Origin: Tetrapyrgos nigripes
Taxonomy: Eukaryota; Basidiomycota; Agaricomycetes; Agaricales; Campanellaceae
Reading direction: 5' to 3'
Length of the DNA stretch: 64,000 nucleotides
Assembly (NCBI GenBank): GCA_013368315.1
Contig: JAACJM010000138.1
Location: 1 to 64,000 of the forward strand
Shown here: positions 1 through 11,845 of the stretch, piece by piece
How the letters are laid out: each line of letters opens with the position of its first letter
How positions within the stretch are numbered: position 1 is the first letter of the stretch
Notes under the pieces: model-generated
The model's input: only the letters and a program-made list of their open reading frames with translations
What the model was told of the DNA's origin: nothing
Databases searched by the model: none
Made by a program: the position numbers and the translations under genes

Positions 1-1901
1 TGACCTTCCTCGATAACCTCTCATTCATAACCAGATCAAATCCGTTCTGGATGATATCGAAGTTTGCGCAATCAAGACTGGGATGCTTTTCGACACGGAT
101 AATTCTCGTGCGGTTGTCCGTGCTCTCAAGCAACACTATTCCTTCAAGTCCTCTTCAAGTTCAAACCGGTCCCTTCCTCCCATAATCTGTGACCCCGTTT
201 GCGTCTCTACCTCCGGGCATACACTCCTTCACCCTAGTGCCGTCGATGTCATGATAGCAGAGCTTTTCCCGATCTCCACTCTAATCACACCGAATACGTC
301 TGAAGCTTCGTTGATCCTATCCCAGCGAAAAGCTGGATCCATCCCAAATAGAATCCCTAAGGGATATGCTCACCGCTACGAAGAGCCTCATGACGCTAGG
401 TTCAGAAGCCGTTCTGCTCAAGGGAGGACATGTAACGGCTAGAATGGCTGATGTCGATGAGTTGGCTTCATCATTACCACCGGGAAGTTTCCGCGTCTGT
501 AAGGATGGGTTACTCCAAGACAACATGGAAATCCTTCAAACCCACAGTGGTCAAGGACAAGACTTGTCTTCCATGGAGCTAGTCGTAGACATCCTGATGG
601 AGAGAACCGGTCAAACGACGATTTTCGTTCGTCCGAGGATTGAATCGACGAGTACGCATGGGACGGGATGTACGCTGAGTGCAGCGATTGCAGCGGGTAT
701 GGCTAAGGGGAAGAACTGTCAGTGTTTGAGGTTCAGTTCCATTCTTCTCCGAGCAGGCACTGACTAGTACTTCGTTCATTTTTACTAGTGATGGATGCTG
801 TTCGATCAGCAACAGTGTACACACATTTGGGAATTGAGACTGCTTCATCTATTGGACATGGACATGGACCTTTGAATCACCTTCATTCGGTGTATGCGAC
901 CAGTATACAGAAGTGGGTGCAATTCACTGCCCGTTTCTTTCTCAGTCTCATTTATTGAGATGGTCTTTCACCTTCACAGGCGGACACCAAGCAATCCCTA
1001 TCCATTTACATCATTGATGATCCAGCAGACAGCCGACCTGTGGAAAGCGTATGTGGAGCATAGTTTTGTGCGGCAGTTAGGGCAGGGAACTCTAAAGGAG
1101 GAGTCCTTTGTACATTTTCTCAAGTACGTCTGAAATTATCAATTCTCCTGGCATATTTTGACAGACGCATATATACAGACAAGACTACCACTATCTCAAA
1201 TACTACGCACGAGCATACGCGTAAGTGAGGTATCATTCCCTTCCACGCTTTAATCTGACGGTGTCTCCAGTCTCCTTGCAGCAAAGTCGAACACATTCCC
1301 AGCGATTGCCTCTGCAACACAACCAATCCTCAACATTATCAACGAAATCGACACTCATAAAGCATTTTGTGAGCAATTTGGCATCACAGGAGAAGAGTTA
1401 GAAAGGACGGAAGAGTCAAGAGCGACCACCGCGTATGGGGCTTGGCTTTTAGATATGGGATTGCAAGGTGGGTCATGGCTTGCCTTTTCTTTTCATCCGT
1501 CGATGTTTGACCATGTCGCAATACAATAGGTGACACAACGAAACTCCTGATAGCACTGCTCGCTTGCCTCCTTGGATACGGCGAGGTAGGGTTATGGCTG
1601 AAGAAAGAGGCGCATCGGCCTGATAGCGGTATTTTCTTGGAGGGAAACAAGTATCTTCGGTGGATTGAAGATTATTCTGGAGAGCTTTATCAAGGAGCTG
1701 TGAAGGCAGGGCTAGGTACACAACACTGCTGTCATTTCAGACATCAATCGTCTCATTAGTGTCTTCTAGAAACCATCGAAGCGCAAGCAGCTACGGACCC
1801 ACCGTCACCTGCAAGATTTGATGACTGGTGCAAAGTCTGGAGAGGATGTACGAGCTTGGAAAAGAGCTTTTGGGATATGGGCTTGAGTTTGGAATATTGA
1901 T
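1..1901 (+). CDS. THI20: THI20-type HMP/HMP-P kinase + TenA (thiaminase II-like) fusion, 5' partial
   Basis: Thiamine pyrimidine salvage enzyme: an N-terminal ThiD-type ribokinase-fold kinase phosphorylates hydroxymethylpyrimidine, and a C-terminal TenA-like domain follows. Visible ThiD signatures are AIKTGML, PIICDPVCVSTSGH, AVLLKGGH and the anion-hole motif STHGTGCTLSAAIAAG, then the linker signature GHGHGPLNH. The TenA part starts near MIQQTADLWKAYVEHSF and ends SFWDMGLSLEY before TGA at 1899-1901. At least four GT-AG introns are apparent (one is 1124-1178). The 5' end lies before the window. Oddity: the frame shifts by one base near 326 (LILSQ continues as EKLDPSQIESLRDM only after skipping one base), with no intron able to repair it. 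This is a sequence error or a recent mutation. Identity is secure; exon borders are approximate. Confidence 0.88.
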
Positions 1902-2159
1902 GGCGATTTGGAGAATATAGGGTGTCAAAAGGTACTAAAAGGATAAAAAGTACATGGAGGATATTTGGTTTATTTGGTACATTTATACGAAGAGACAGTC
2001 CATTCTGATATTCTTATCCACACGAAGTCCATACAAGTCACTGATATAGTACAAGAACCAAGAAGCGCCTGGAGAAAACGGTTGTCAAGGAAATCAGGAT
2101 GGGGGTGCTTCGTCCTCTGTAGTCCATGGAAAAGGGAAGAAGTAAGTAACGGTGATAGA

Positions 2160-2775
2160 TCAGGACAGATTTGAAGCAGACGCACCGTAGAGAATCCCGC
2201 CTTTGACTAATTCCTCTACTTTGGGTCTCTGCTGCAGGGCATGGTCAAGTTTGTCCTGTAAATGCACCGTGTCAGGATACTAGAAGCTTGCGCTGAAGAG
2301 CATAAGACCGACCTCTAATTGAGATCTCTGCAGCTTTTCCTTGGCTGCGACGAGACTAGGTGCAATACCCTTGTCGTCTAGACAGGTAGAAGATGAGATA
2401 AGAGCGTTGGCGCGAGTCAGTGTAAGCCATTCATGGGACTTATTACAGATGGCGAAGACTCACCTTTGAGAATATTGCGCTCAACAAGGTCGTTCTTCTC
2501 TGGACGATCTTTCAAACGCTGCTCGAGTTTCGCGATCGCATCCGGATCGAGACTTGGGGATCTGTGGGCAGTGGGCGGCTTGGTGGAATCTTGAAAAAGT
2601 AAGGCATTCAGACCAGATACCTGGGATTATAAACTCAGAGTTTTTACCCATTTGCTTGATGTTGGCTTGATGTCTTTGGATCTGTAGCGGCCTGATGTAG
2701 TTAGGAGCAAAGAGGTCACGAGCTCACCGGAGCACGTTTCGATCTGAGCGCTTGCAAGTTGTTTGTACAAAGCAT
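2160..2775 (-). CDS. RPEL-repeat protein
   Basis: Small protein with two RPEL repeats: KLEQRLKDRPEKNDLVERNI and, after a spacer, DKLDHALQQRPKVEELVKGG. RPEL motifs in animal MRTF/Phactr proteins bind G-actin; in fungi the role is inferred only. The spliced frame runs from ATG 2775 (MLCTNNLQALRSKRAP) through about five exons to TGA 2160-2162 (ILYGASASNLS). Junctions that keep the frame include an intron just after ERNILK and one between QRSQLE and DKLDHAL, both GT-AG. The first exon borders are the least certain. It is convergent with the THI20-like gene and diverges from the magnesium transporter gene, so 2776-2974 is probably a shared promoter. Confidence 0.72.
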
Positions 2776-2974
2776 TGTACTTTTTTGTGCTTTACGATAG
2801 TATTACCACCGCCTGTTGTATTCTTTGACAAATTTCCTTCTTCACGTTGCCAACCGCGAATCAGCAAGCTAACAGCCTCTGAGGATGTGCACTACTACGT
2901 CGACGCGTAAGAAGACAAGCAATTAAGCTTTCCCACGACATTTACCCATCCTTTCGCGGCAGTCATTGAAAATT

Positions 2975-4982
2975 ATGACGCCGCAAACCCACCACGCCGA
3001 CGTTGAGCTCGAAACCCTTCATGACGCAGACGAAGCATACGACGAACAAGAACGAGAACGAGAAGATGTATCACCGCGTCAAAAAACCAATGGCTCCAAA
3101 TTCCACGAGCAGATAGAAGAGCTCGAGAATGAAGATTACTCGGAGGATGATGAAGAGGCACTTTTGAGCGGAAATACACAAAATGGAACTGCCAGGAGAA
3201 GAGAATGGAGTGGATCGATAAGTCTGGGGAGCGGTGGGTCGGGTATGAAGAGAATTTGGCCACAGATTAGGGATATAGTATGGGAGGTGAGAAAGCATCT
3301 TGTTTCGTGAAGGAACGGTATCCTCACTCTTCGTCTAATGGAACAGAGCGCGCCAACATTATTGCTAACGACTATAGGACTTTTATTTACAGGTGAACTG
3401 TTAGACCAAGTATCTGTGCGTAGCCAATATCTCTTTCTGCGACTGCTAGGCTGACTGTGTCGCGTCAAATAGCGCTGGCGAGCAATGCGTGAAGTCGATC
3501 AACTCATAATGATCATACCCGTCGTCCTCAACCTTAAAGGCAATCTAGAAATGAATCTTTCTGCAAGACTCGGTACCGCTGCAAATGTTGGAGAACTGGA
3601 TGATCCTGTCGTACGGCGAAAGATGATATTTGGGAATTTGACGTTACTCCAAGTTCAAGCGACAGTAGTGTCGTTTGTTGCTGCTTGTGTCGCGTTCCTT
3701 TTGGGATTCATTGTACCGAGGACGACTGAACCAGAGGCTACGACGCCGTCACCAGACGCGGTACAAAACGCAACAAGGAGTGTTATCGGTGTACTGATGG
3801 ACTTGGCTGTGCGGAGACCGCGACCGAGTTTACCTCCCGTAGACACGTCGCGGAAAACGGGGTTTCATACGTGCGTAATGCTCTTCCTTTGCAGGTTCTT
3901 TTGACTGACGCGATTTTTTGGTAGGTTCGTGATGGTAGCCTCGACAGGAATGTCTGCTGCCTGTCTTTCTGGGCTGGTCCTAGGGTCTTTCATGTGTGGG
4001 CTTATTGTCTTGTGTCGGCATTTTGGACGAGATCCTGGTACGTAGTTTTGCTTGTCTAGTTCATGGCTGTCCTGAGTATTCTTTCACAGACAACATCGCA
4101 CCGCCCGTTGCTTCCTGCTTGGGTGACCTGATAACACTCGTTCTCGTCGGCCTCGTCTCCACACTTCTCATACCCTTCTTATATACCTTTGTCCCTCTCT
4201 TCGTCGTCTTTGGCGTCCTACTCATCTTCTTCCTCTGCCTAACGAACACCCTACGCAACCCATATGTCCGTGACCTCGTCAAAGAGGGATGGACACCGCT
4301 TTTTGGAGCCATGGTTATCAGCAGCACGACAGGAATAGTCCTGGATTTGTTTGTTAGTCGTTACGAGGGATTCGCATTACTGGCCGTAGTCATTAGTGGT
4401 CTCCCTGGTGCTGTTGGCTCGATTTTCATCTCGAGACTTTCGACGGCGTTGCATGCGGCTGCTTTACCGGTTTCAGGGTATAGGAGTGTTAATGGCCATG
4501 AGAATGGACATCATCATTCGGGAGATGAAGAGGAGAATGGTGGGCTGGGGTCAGGGTCAGTGCCATTGTCAGGAAAGAAAGAGAAGCAGGAGCCGAGTAC
4601 CATGTTGGTGATGGTGACCCTTATGGTCATTACTCTTCCCGTAGAGATTATCTTCCTGGCGATGTTGAGAGGCTTCGGATGGCTACGTCTGCCGTTTATG
4701 TTTGTTGCGTCCTCGGTGCTGTTCTTTTGTTGTGCGGTGAGTCTCCGTGCGCTTTCGCGTGTTTTCAATGACCCTGACTCTTCGTATTAGGTCTTTGCGT
4801 CGCTGATGATTGCAAGGTATCTCACCAGCTTTTTGTGGTCGAGGAAATTGGATCCGGATATCTATGCGCTGCCTATACACTCGGCGCTTATGGACCTTAT
4901 AGGGCAGAGTTTGTTGGTCCTCTGCTTTGAGATTGTGTCGTTGCTTGGGTTCGCTGTAGAAGCCAAACCGCATGCAGGGTGA
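2975..4982 (+). CDS. SLC41/MgtE-like magnesium transporter
   Basis: Membrane divalent-cation (Mg2+) transporter of the SLC41/MgtE family. After an acidic, cytosolic-looking N-terminus (MTPQTHHADVELETLHDADE), the first MgtE repeat shows PVVLNLKGNLEMNLSARLG, and the second shows DNIAPPVASCLGDLITLVLV followed by several hydrophobic helices and SRLSTALHAAALPV. This matches the duplicated core of SLC41 proteins. An acidic, Gly/His-rich loop separates the later helices. The start is ATG 2975 (the first ATG of the frame) and the stop is TGA 4980-4982 after FAVEAKPHAG. Short introns interrupt the gene (for example after IVWE, and between GRDP and DNIAPP). The family call is strong; the metal specificity is inferred. 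Confidence 0.85.
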
Positions 4983-5115
4983 TGGATTGCACGGACTCGT
5001 AGTATAATATTTGCTGTAAGCTACTCTTAACTTATAGAGCTATCTAATCTGCCCTGGTGTTACTATGTTACTTGTCAGTGAATCAATACTCCCTATTCTG
5101 CAATTGCATTCATAC

Positions 5116-5343
5116 CTATTTACCTGCTATCCTTGTGTGACCCCCGTACAATCCAAAAACTTGCAGACTGAGAAAAGCAGAGGGCGCGATGCGTCGCTCA
5201 GGAGCGTGGGAGTTGTGAGGTAATTTGCGACGCGTGATCCAGAAATGGCGACTTGCTTCTTGTTCCCGTCTTTCATACTCGGTCCATTGCGCGACCAATA
5301 GCGGCCCAACGGCCAGCTCAACCGCCCCTCGGACTGTCTTCAT
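5116..5343 (-). CDS. Possible small protein, 75 aa, unknown
   Basis: Uninterrupted frame from ATG 5343 to a stop at 5116, beginning MKTVRGAVELAVGPLLVAQW and continuing with a charged segment TEYERREQEASRHFW. It diverges from the ADA3 start with only 79 bp between the two ATGs, which would make a very compact shared promoter. No family is recognised. It might be a longer spliced gene or a chance frame, and only the N-terminal half looks protein-like. Confidence 0.28.
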   Translation of the reverse strand: MKTVRGAVELAVGPLLVAQWTEYERREQEASRHFWITRRKLPHNSHAPERRIAPSAFLSLQVFGLYGGHTRIAGK

Positions 5344-5422
5344 TCGCTTCTAGGGCTTCATATTACTAGGTTAAGCCCGTGTTTGCGTCTCGCGGTGCTA
5401 TCGCTAAAGCCAACCGCCGAGA

Positions 5423-8030
5423 ATGTCGACTAGACTCGCGCTGTATGGTCAACCACCTCCTTTGAGATCTTCTCTCTTCAAGAATCCTCCGGATGGAGTA
5501 CCACCAATAGAAGAACTTGAAGCGCTTCAAGCCGAGCTCAAGGTTTTGAAACAAAAGTCCATGGATAGGGCAAAGAAGGCTGGCGAGGATTTGAAGGTCC
5601 TAGAGGAATCAATGCGAAAGATGAAGGAGAAGGAGAAAGGGAAACAAAAGGCAATGGAAAAGGTTAAAAGGGAACGCGACTGTACGTTTGTTTTTACTAG
5701 TTTTGTGTCGGTCAAAGTTCTAATTCATTCGTGGTCTATTTTGTATCTCCTTTTCGTTTTGACCTTGGAATTCCTTTGTCCTCAATATACCGTCTCTATG
5801 GCTCACCGTGTGGTCAATGTTTGCATGGACGCTCGGGCCGACATGTTTTGGACATCGGTTAATACTGTGGTCAACGCTCTCGCACTATCCTGTGGCACAC
5901 GTCCTCATAAATACTGCTTCACCTTTTCATGTTTGCAACATTGGCATCCTCCAATCACGACATGATATGCCTCCCAAACTTCGGGTCATAAATCGACTCC
6001 AGCAGTCACGCCCTCAATACCTGACAATGATGACGCGAGATCTGTAACGTCTTCTTCGGGCAAGCAACGGCTTTCATCCCATCCTTTACACACTGTGCAT
6101 CCTTCTTCATCAAGATCATCACTAGATCCTCGAAGGTACGTGAATTTTGACGTCTTCTGCAATTTCCAAAATGACGTCGTTGTTTCTAGTACTGAAGACA
6201 AGAAGAAGGACAAGAAGAAAAAACGGAAACGAGAGCTTGAAGACAGTGATAATGACATAGGTACGCCCCAAATTTGGTTATTCGAAGCTGCACGGCAATT
6301 AACACATAATTTCTTTCCAGATGCGCAAAGACCTCGTAAATCTACGCCTGTACCAATTCCACATCCACTCCCACCTCCCAAGGCATCGAAATCAATATCC
6401 TCATCATCACAAACCCAGAACAAAGTTTGTACTTCGAAATCATGATCTGTCCACCAAACCCTGTTCTGACGTGTCCGCCTATTAGATCTCAACCGGACCT
6501 GACTTTAGTGTTCCATCATCACATCCACTTCTTGAACCACGACCTCCTATACCACCGCCTCCGATACCCGGTCCTAGTAAACCCAATGAAGTCATAGAAG
6601 ATTTTAGCAAGCTCAAGCAACCCGCACAAACCGCTGTTACCACCTTTTACACCAGCATCGAGCCATATACACGACCAATAAAGGAAGAAGACGTCGGATG
6701 GTTGGAGTACACCGCAGATGAAGTGGAACCCTTTGCCATGCCTCGATTAGGGAAACATTATCTGGAACAGTGGGAAGATGATGATGCTCGTCTTGCTCGA
6801 GGATTACCGCGCGACCATTCATCAGAAGCATCTACTTCAACAGCTGCACCTCAAGCATTTGTTGCGCCTGAACCAAAATGGGATCCTTCAACGTTGTCAG
6901 AACCGGATTTAGTGCTTGAAGAGAAGGGACATGGGCCGTTAACGGAGAGATTGATCAGTGCGCTGTTACCGATGGAGGACAATCAGTGGAAAGGTGTCAA
7001 AGCAGCTGAAGATGCGATGGAAGGAAGACCTGGTGGAAGTGGAGCTGCAGCTTCCAGGAAAGAGAAGATGAATGTGTCAGATTTGGAGATACGGATAAGG
7101 GATACGATGCGGTTTCATGGGTTGCTTAATGGTATAGTGAGTGGGTTGTCTGGTCTGTTTCTGCTTTCTTTGGATGGTAGACGCCGTTTCGTTTCTTGGC
7201 GATACCTGTCACACATATGATGTTTGAGGCATTTGGCTTTATGCAGGGTTTCCTGCGGTGCAGAAAACTATCTCAGCTACCTTCGGGCATTGCCCCGCTT
7301 TTCTGAATATTTTCCAACTCTTCCTCATTTACGCCGTCTTCCATCGTGAAACTAACACACTCTTCAACAGCCTGATTACTCAAACAAGGTGGACGATCCA
7401 ATAGCCACCGCTCTCCGTCACGCCCAGAACGAACTTCGCACAGTCCTTGCTACCAATAAAGCCCGCAAACAACGTCTAGCCAAAGTCGCTCGTCAAAGAC
7501 TCGGCTACCAAGAATACGTTGAAAACCGGGACGCCATAGACAGGAACATCACCAACACCTTCAATAAACTGCAGAAGAAGGATGCACCGAAGATTGCGAA
7601 GAAGAAGAAGAACAAGTCCTCCTCTGATCTGCCGAATGGTGACGTGAATGGTGTTGGGGAAGGTTCAATGGGACCGCCGCCGCCTTGCCCTGCTGCATTG
7701 GGATTAGGACCGGATGACGAGAATCAGTTGGTAGTGAGTGATATGTTGAAAGAGTTGGTCAGAGTACGGAGAGAGTGGGTAGACACCGTTGGCGGATTCT
7801 TTGAAGAGAGGGAGAACGAGAACCCTGGGTCGATTATTGGTTTTCCGAAAGAGAGTGTATATGAGGGGCTTGAGGAAGAGGTGAAAGAGATTCTGGCAGG
7901 GTTGCCGATAGTGCCGTTTATAGCAGATCCTATGGACGTGGATAAGGCAGAGAAGGGTAAAGGGATGGTTAATGGCCATGGGAAAGGGAAAGAGAGGGAA
8001 AGAAGAGGGGATGAGATGGATGTTGGGTAG
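5423..8030 (+). CDS. NGG1: SAGA complex subunit Ada3/Ngg1-like
   Basis: Transcriptional adaptor of the SAGA histone-acetyltransferase module, expected in the nucleus with Gcn5 and Ada2. The N-terminus (MSTRLALYGQPPPLRSSLFK) is followed by a Lys/Glu-rich coiled coil (about residues 35-90), then Ser/Pro-rich low complexity with short introns. A conserved middle segment contains GHGPLTERLISALLP and SDLEIRIRDTMRFHGLL. The C-terminal Ada3 domain has PDYSNKVDDPIATALRHAQ, a long helix of basic residues, and a final LVRVRREWVDTVGGFFEE segment. Start ATG 5423, stop 8028-8030. About six introns are needed; the first long gap (about 5680-5990) is the least certain. The tail is Lys/Gly-rich. Confidence 0.8.
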
Positions 8031-8448
8031 AGAGAAGAGTGTAATTGGTAACTAGTTGGTTCGTCCTTGCGAAGCATTTTTCCTTCTTTCTATGCTTTTA
8101 CGCTGTTTTGCTGGGACCTCGACGTTGGTTTGATTTTTTGTTCATTGGCTTTTTGTTATTTATCACATCCTCCATCCCCTGCTTCCCCATCATCTTCCAT
8201 TTGCACTTCCGATGCATTTCGCTGTCAATGTTTATCTTACATATTTTATTCCGAGATTATTAGTGTGTGTTTGTCCCATTTCATTACTACGACGTCCCAT
8301 CCCATATCCACATTTGTGTACCATACCATGGAGCTTTGGCTATTTTTTCACCATCTTATCTCTACAATTCGATTCGAGGAAATAATAGAGGTTTCCTGAT
8401 GGAATGGAAAGTGAAAACGATAGCATTCACTACAGTAACCCGACTCTA
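8031..8448. other. Convergent intergenic stretch
   Basis: T-rich sequence between the stop of the ADA3-like gene and the stop of the RPA34-like gene. Only overlapping short frames are present and none looks like a real gene. It probably holds the two 3' UTRs and polyadenylation sites. Confidence 0.5.
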
Positions 8449-9527
8449 TTAACTTTTCGATTTCTTAGCCTTCTTCGCCTTGGGTGTCTCCGTGTCCGCA
8501 TCTTCCAATTCTTTTCGCTTCGCCTTGGATGTCTTTCCTTCTTTGCTTTTGGAAGGCGACGAAGGAGCGCCTTTCTTTTTAGGCGAAGATAGATCCTTCT
8601 TTTTGGACACAGGTGCAGCGACAGCTGGCTCACCACCTTCTGCATCGACATCCATAGCATCCTCATTAGCTTCAGCACCATCTGTCATATTCCTAACCCT
8701 CGCTTCACTCGTAGAACCATAGGCGACATATCGGTGTTTGAGCCTTTCTTTGGGGTAAGTGAACCTCGGAGGATTTTGTTTTGTGACTGCTGGGTCAGAA
8801 TTGTGAGAATCTGTGGAGAATTTGGAGGGTGTGACCGGTTGAGCAGAGACGACTAGGTGTCTGGCAATAGGTCTGGATGCTGTTTGTACGTCCAAATTTT
8901 TGAAAGAAAAGCGGATATGGAATGGGGATGAATAGGGTGAATAATAGGTCAGATTTATTGCAAAGTCCAGGAATTAAGACACATACCAACACGCATGTGG
9001 CCCTTCTTGCTTTTACGAGGAAGAAGGCACGAAATATTTTTTATTTCATCGCCTCCTGCGACTGAAGACTCTTCGCGGTCAGCTGCACTGTCACCGACGT
9101 GCCATACATCAAATGTAGTGTGCTTGCGTGGTAGAACACCTGCTCGTGTGGTCTTTGACGATGATGAGGGTATTTTGAGAGACAAGTTATCAAGATATTT
9201 TGGTTTTACCTGCAAACACTATGAGGAAAACGCACGCTGAAATCGAGTTTGAAGACGTACACCTTCTGGAACACGTATAAGCCAAAGCTCGAGGTCTTTG
9301 TCTTCCTTCAGAATGTCCCAATCAAACTCCTCGACTTCGCCTCCAAGGTCTTCCAGTAATGACATTCCTTCGGGAGGTCGAAATGGCCATGTAGGATCTG
9401 TTCCTTCTTCTTTCCCATTTGTCGACGCTTTTGTTTTCGTCTTTTCTTTGATTTTCTTTGACCTTTTGTCTAAGATAGGCTCTGGGGAGCTAGACCGAGA
9501 ACCAGAGGAAGAGGAAGCATCTGACAT
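8449..9527 (-). CDS. RPA34: RNA polymerase I subunit RPA34-like (A34.5 family)
   Basis: Nuclear/nucleolar RNA polymerase I subunit of the A34.5/CAST family. ATG 9527 gives MSDASSSSGSRSSSPEPILD and a basic linker. The conserved core follows: TWPFRPPEGMSLLEDLG, then EFDWDILKEDKDLELWLIRV, then VKPKYLDNLSLKIP. Short introns lie near 9213-9265 and 8890-8995. The C-terminal exon carries the family's usual highly charged Lys-rich tail (SKKKDLSSPKKKGAPSSPSK; ending KAKKAKKSKS) before the stop at 8449-8451. The DLELWLIRVPEG motif and the basic tail support the call; sequence conservation in this family is low. Confidence 0.7.
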
Positions 9528-9559
9528 GATGGTAAGTGCGAGAGACAGAAGTTTACGGT

Positions 9560-9880
9560 CAGATGATGCTTTTCATCTTGCCAAATACGCTCATCATGTC
9601 TCTAAAAATTTTCCTACAGCCTCATCCAGGAATACTAGGTCTCTTGCGGCGTCTTCTCTATTCTTGATACACTCCAGAGCTTCTGGACCTGAAAGAAAAT
9701 CTCACCATACGCAATGATGTATCTGCTGCTCAAGTTCTTCATCAGCTCTTCAGCGGATATAGCCCTTTCGAACATGAATATCCAGTCTCATTTCAGTCTA
9801 CTTCTGACCCGGCAGCATTACATGCTTGGCGTTCACTTCGCGGTGTTCCGTCTTATCTGCGGTCTCAACACTAGGAACGT
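9560..9880 (+). other. Coding-like stretch, gene model unresolved
   Basis: One plus-strand frame reads like protein from about 9595 (MSLKIFLQPHPGIL) to a stop near 9870 (ending HAWRSLRGVPSYLRSQH), interrupted by a TGA near 9664. A 39-bp GT-AG segment around that TGA would remove it in frame, but that is at the lower limit for a fungal intron. The opposite strand also reads as protein-like but needs a 17-bp intron, which is not credible. No family is recognised. If real, it diverges from the RPA34-like gene. Confidence 0.25.
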
Positions 9881-10059
9881 CGACTGCTCAATTCATCTCA
9901 AGACTGCCCTGAGCGTTTGGGCTTGGTAATCCTTTGGAAGTTGGTAAGTTCACTTCGGAGACCTTCCGTGTACCAAAATGGATGGGTACTCACAAGATAC
10001 GACTTGTGGTATAAAACGATGAAGGTCAGACTTCAACACGACTCACGACAGCATCTGCA

Positions 10060-11511
10060 ATGTCTTTGTTCATGGCCATCACCATTTCCTTGTCACTCTG
10101 GACCAACTTCGCCAAAGCAGTTCCTATTCCAGGTACTCATGTCCTTGCTCCAGAGGTCAACGTTTCAGATGTGTACGCTCATTGGCCAACGTATGATCAA
10201 CTTCCATTGAATCCCTCATTTCCAACGAAAGCTGCCTGGGGTGTTTGGGTAAAGTCTTTGCTCTATTTTTGCATTCTTGAGCTCGCTAACGATTGCTATC
10301 TTGGACAGGGACCTGATGACGAACTTGGTACTCTGAACCATATAACGCCGGAGACTATCAAAGCAGCTCTGGCAGAAGTTCGCGAAGGGATTGCCATCAG
10401 TCTTAACCTGGACTTGGATGTTCCTCATCCGCCTCTGTTCCCAACTCGGACTCCTCTTGTGCATAGTGAGTCGAGACCGTGCTGCTAAGATCATAGTGTC
10501 TGACTCTGAAATTGACTTCAGCTTTCCTCGCTCAGACAGGATTTCAAGACGATATAGTGACGATCAATACGCAGATATCGACCCAATACGATGGATTAAG
10601 GCATTTTCCGTACTCTACGAATGGGAATATTTCGACCTACAGGAAAGTCTTCAGCCAGTGGTGTTTTTTTTTTCCCGGCCTTTTCATGCTAACGTCACAA
10701 CAGGTTCTATAATGACTTGCTCACCTTTGACGAGATATTCTCTGGGGAAGGCGTCAAAACTCTTGGAATACAAAGTATGTCCTGTTTTCTTCTCACAAGC
10801 CTATCACACTTACAAAATACGTGAATGCAGATGCCGCTAACAAGGGCATAGCGGGAAGAGCTGTATTGCTAGACTGGGCTGGGTGGATGGAGTCCAAGAA
10901 TGCCACGTTTGATGTTTTCTCTGTAGGTGATACCCATTAATTGCGCTTCAATGAGTCACTGATGGTCATGTAGCCCATGAATATTACAGCCGACGAGTTG
11001 GACGCCGTAGCGGAGTGGCAAGGAATGAATTCGAGTTCGTTCACCCGTCCTGGGGACTTTCTCATCATCCGCACCGGATTCGGGAAAGAGTACGCTGCTC
11101 TCCCAGTACACGAACAACTGGTTCTTCCGTTTAGAGAGAACTCGACTTTCCTGGGAGTGGAAACAAGTGAGAAGACTTTGGCTTGGATTTGGGAGAAGAA
11201 GCTGGCTCTTGTTGGGGCAGATAATGTGGGATTTGAGGTTTTCCCGTTCGACAGTAGCGTTCGGGATGGAAGATCGCTGCACGAAGTCTTTCTTAGTGGA
11301 TGGGGACAGAGTATCGGTGAGTCAGTTGATCACATGTGGCAGATAGCGGTGGAACTAATACAGTTGTATCGTCCCAGTGGAACTGCTCGACCTGGAGGAA
11401 CTCTCAGAGAATTGCCACCGCCTGTCCAAGTTTACGTTCTTCTTCACTATTCAGCTTCTGAACGTAGCTGGAGGCGTGGCCAGTCCAGCCAATACTTTGG
11501 CGATTCTTTGA
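10060..11511 (+). CDS. Secreted cyclase-family (kynurenine formamidase-like) protein
   Basis: Member of the Cyclase family (PF04199), metal-dependent hydrolases that include kynurenine formamidase. A signal peptide is visible (MSLFMAITISLSLWTNFAKA), followed by GPDDELGTLNHITPETI, a family hallmark. The metal-site region reads STQYDGLRHFPYSTN, the form seen in fungal members. Later signatures are GIAGRAVLLDWAGWM, GDFLIIRTGFGKEYA and the C-terminal FTIQLLNVAGGVASPANTLA. Six to seven exons are joined by short GT-AG introns; start ATG 10060, stop TGA 11509-11511. Secretion makes a primary role in tryptophan catabolism doubtful; the substrate is unknown. Confidence 0.8.
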
Positions 11512-11845
11512 CGAGGAGAAGGAGGAGGATTGAGCACGGCCGCTGCTCAGCTTGTGCTGCTTCCTATGATACTAATACTATTTTGGCGCCATGAACGGGC
11601 GCCTCGGGCATGCCATGCAGCCAACCTACTCGGTAGAAGTATCACTTGTATTTTACTAGTATCATCTTGCTTGACCACAATACATAATTTTACGTTTTTG
11701 AGGAGGTCTGAATCAAGTCTGAATTGTGAAAGATTTTTTGTGATTTTGAAGTCATCAGCTGACTGAGTCGCGACTTTCTTTTCTGCTTCCTCTATAAAGA
11801 CTGGTCTCCAGGCTATTGTACTTCCGGTCCTCCACCTGTTGACAC

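Noticed and set aside
4061..4327. 88-codon minus-strand frame within the magnesium transporter
   Set aside because: Shadow of a conserved coding region on the plus strand; Arg/Lys-rich composition typical of antisense frames.
9535..9775. Minus-strand gene giving RYIIAYGPEALECIKNREDA
   Set aside because: It needs a 17-bp intron, too short to be spliced. The plus-strand reading is somewhat better but also unresolved.
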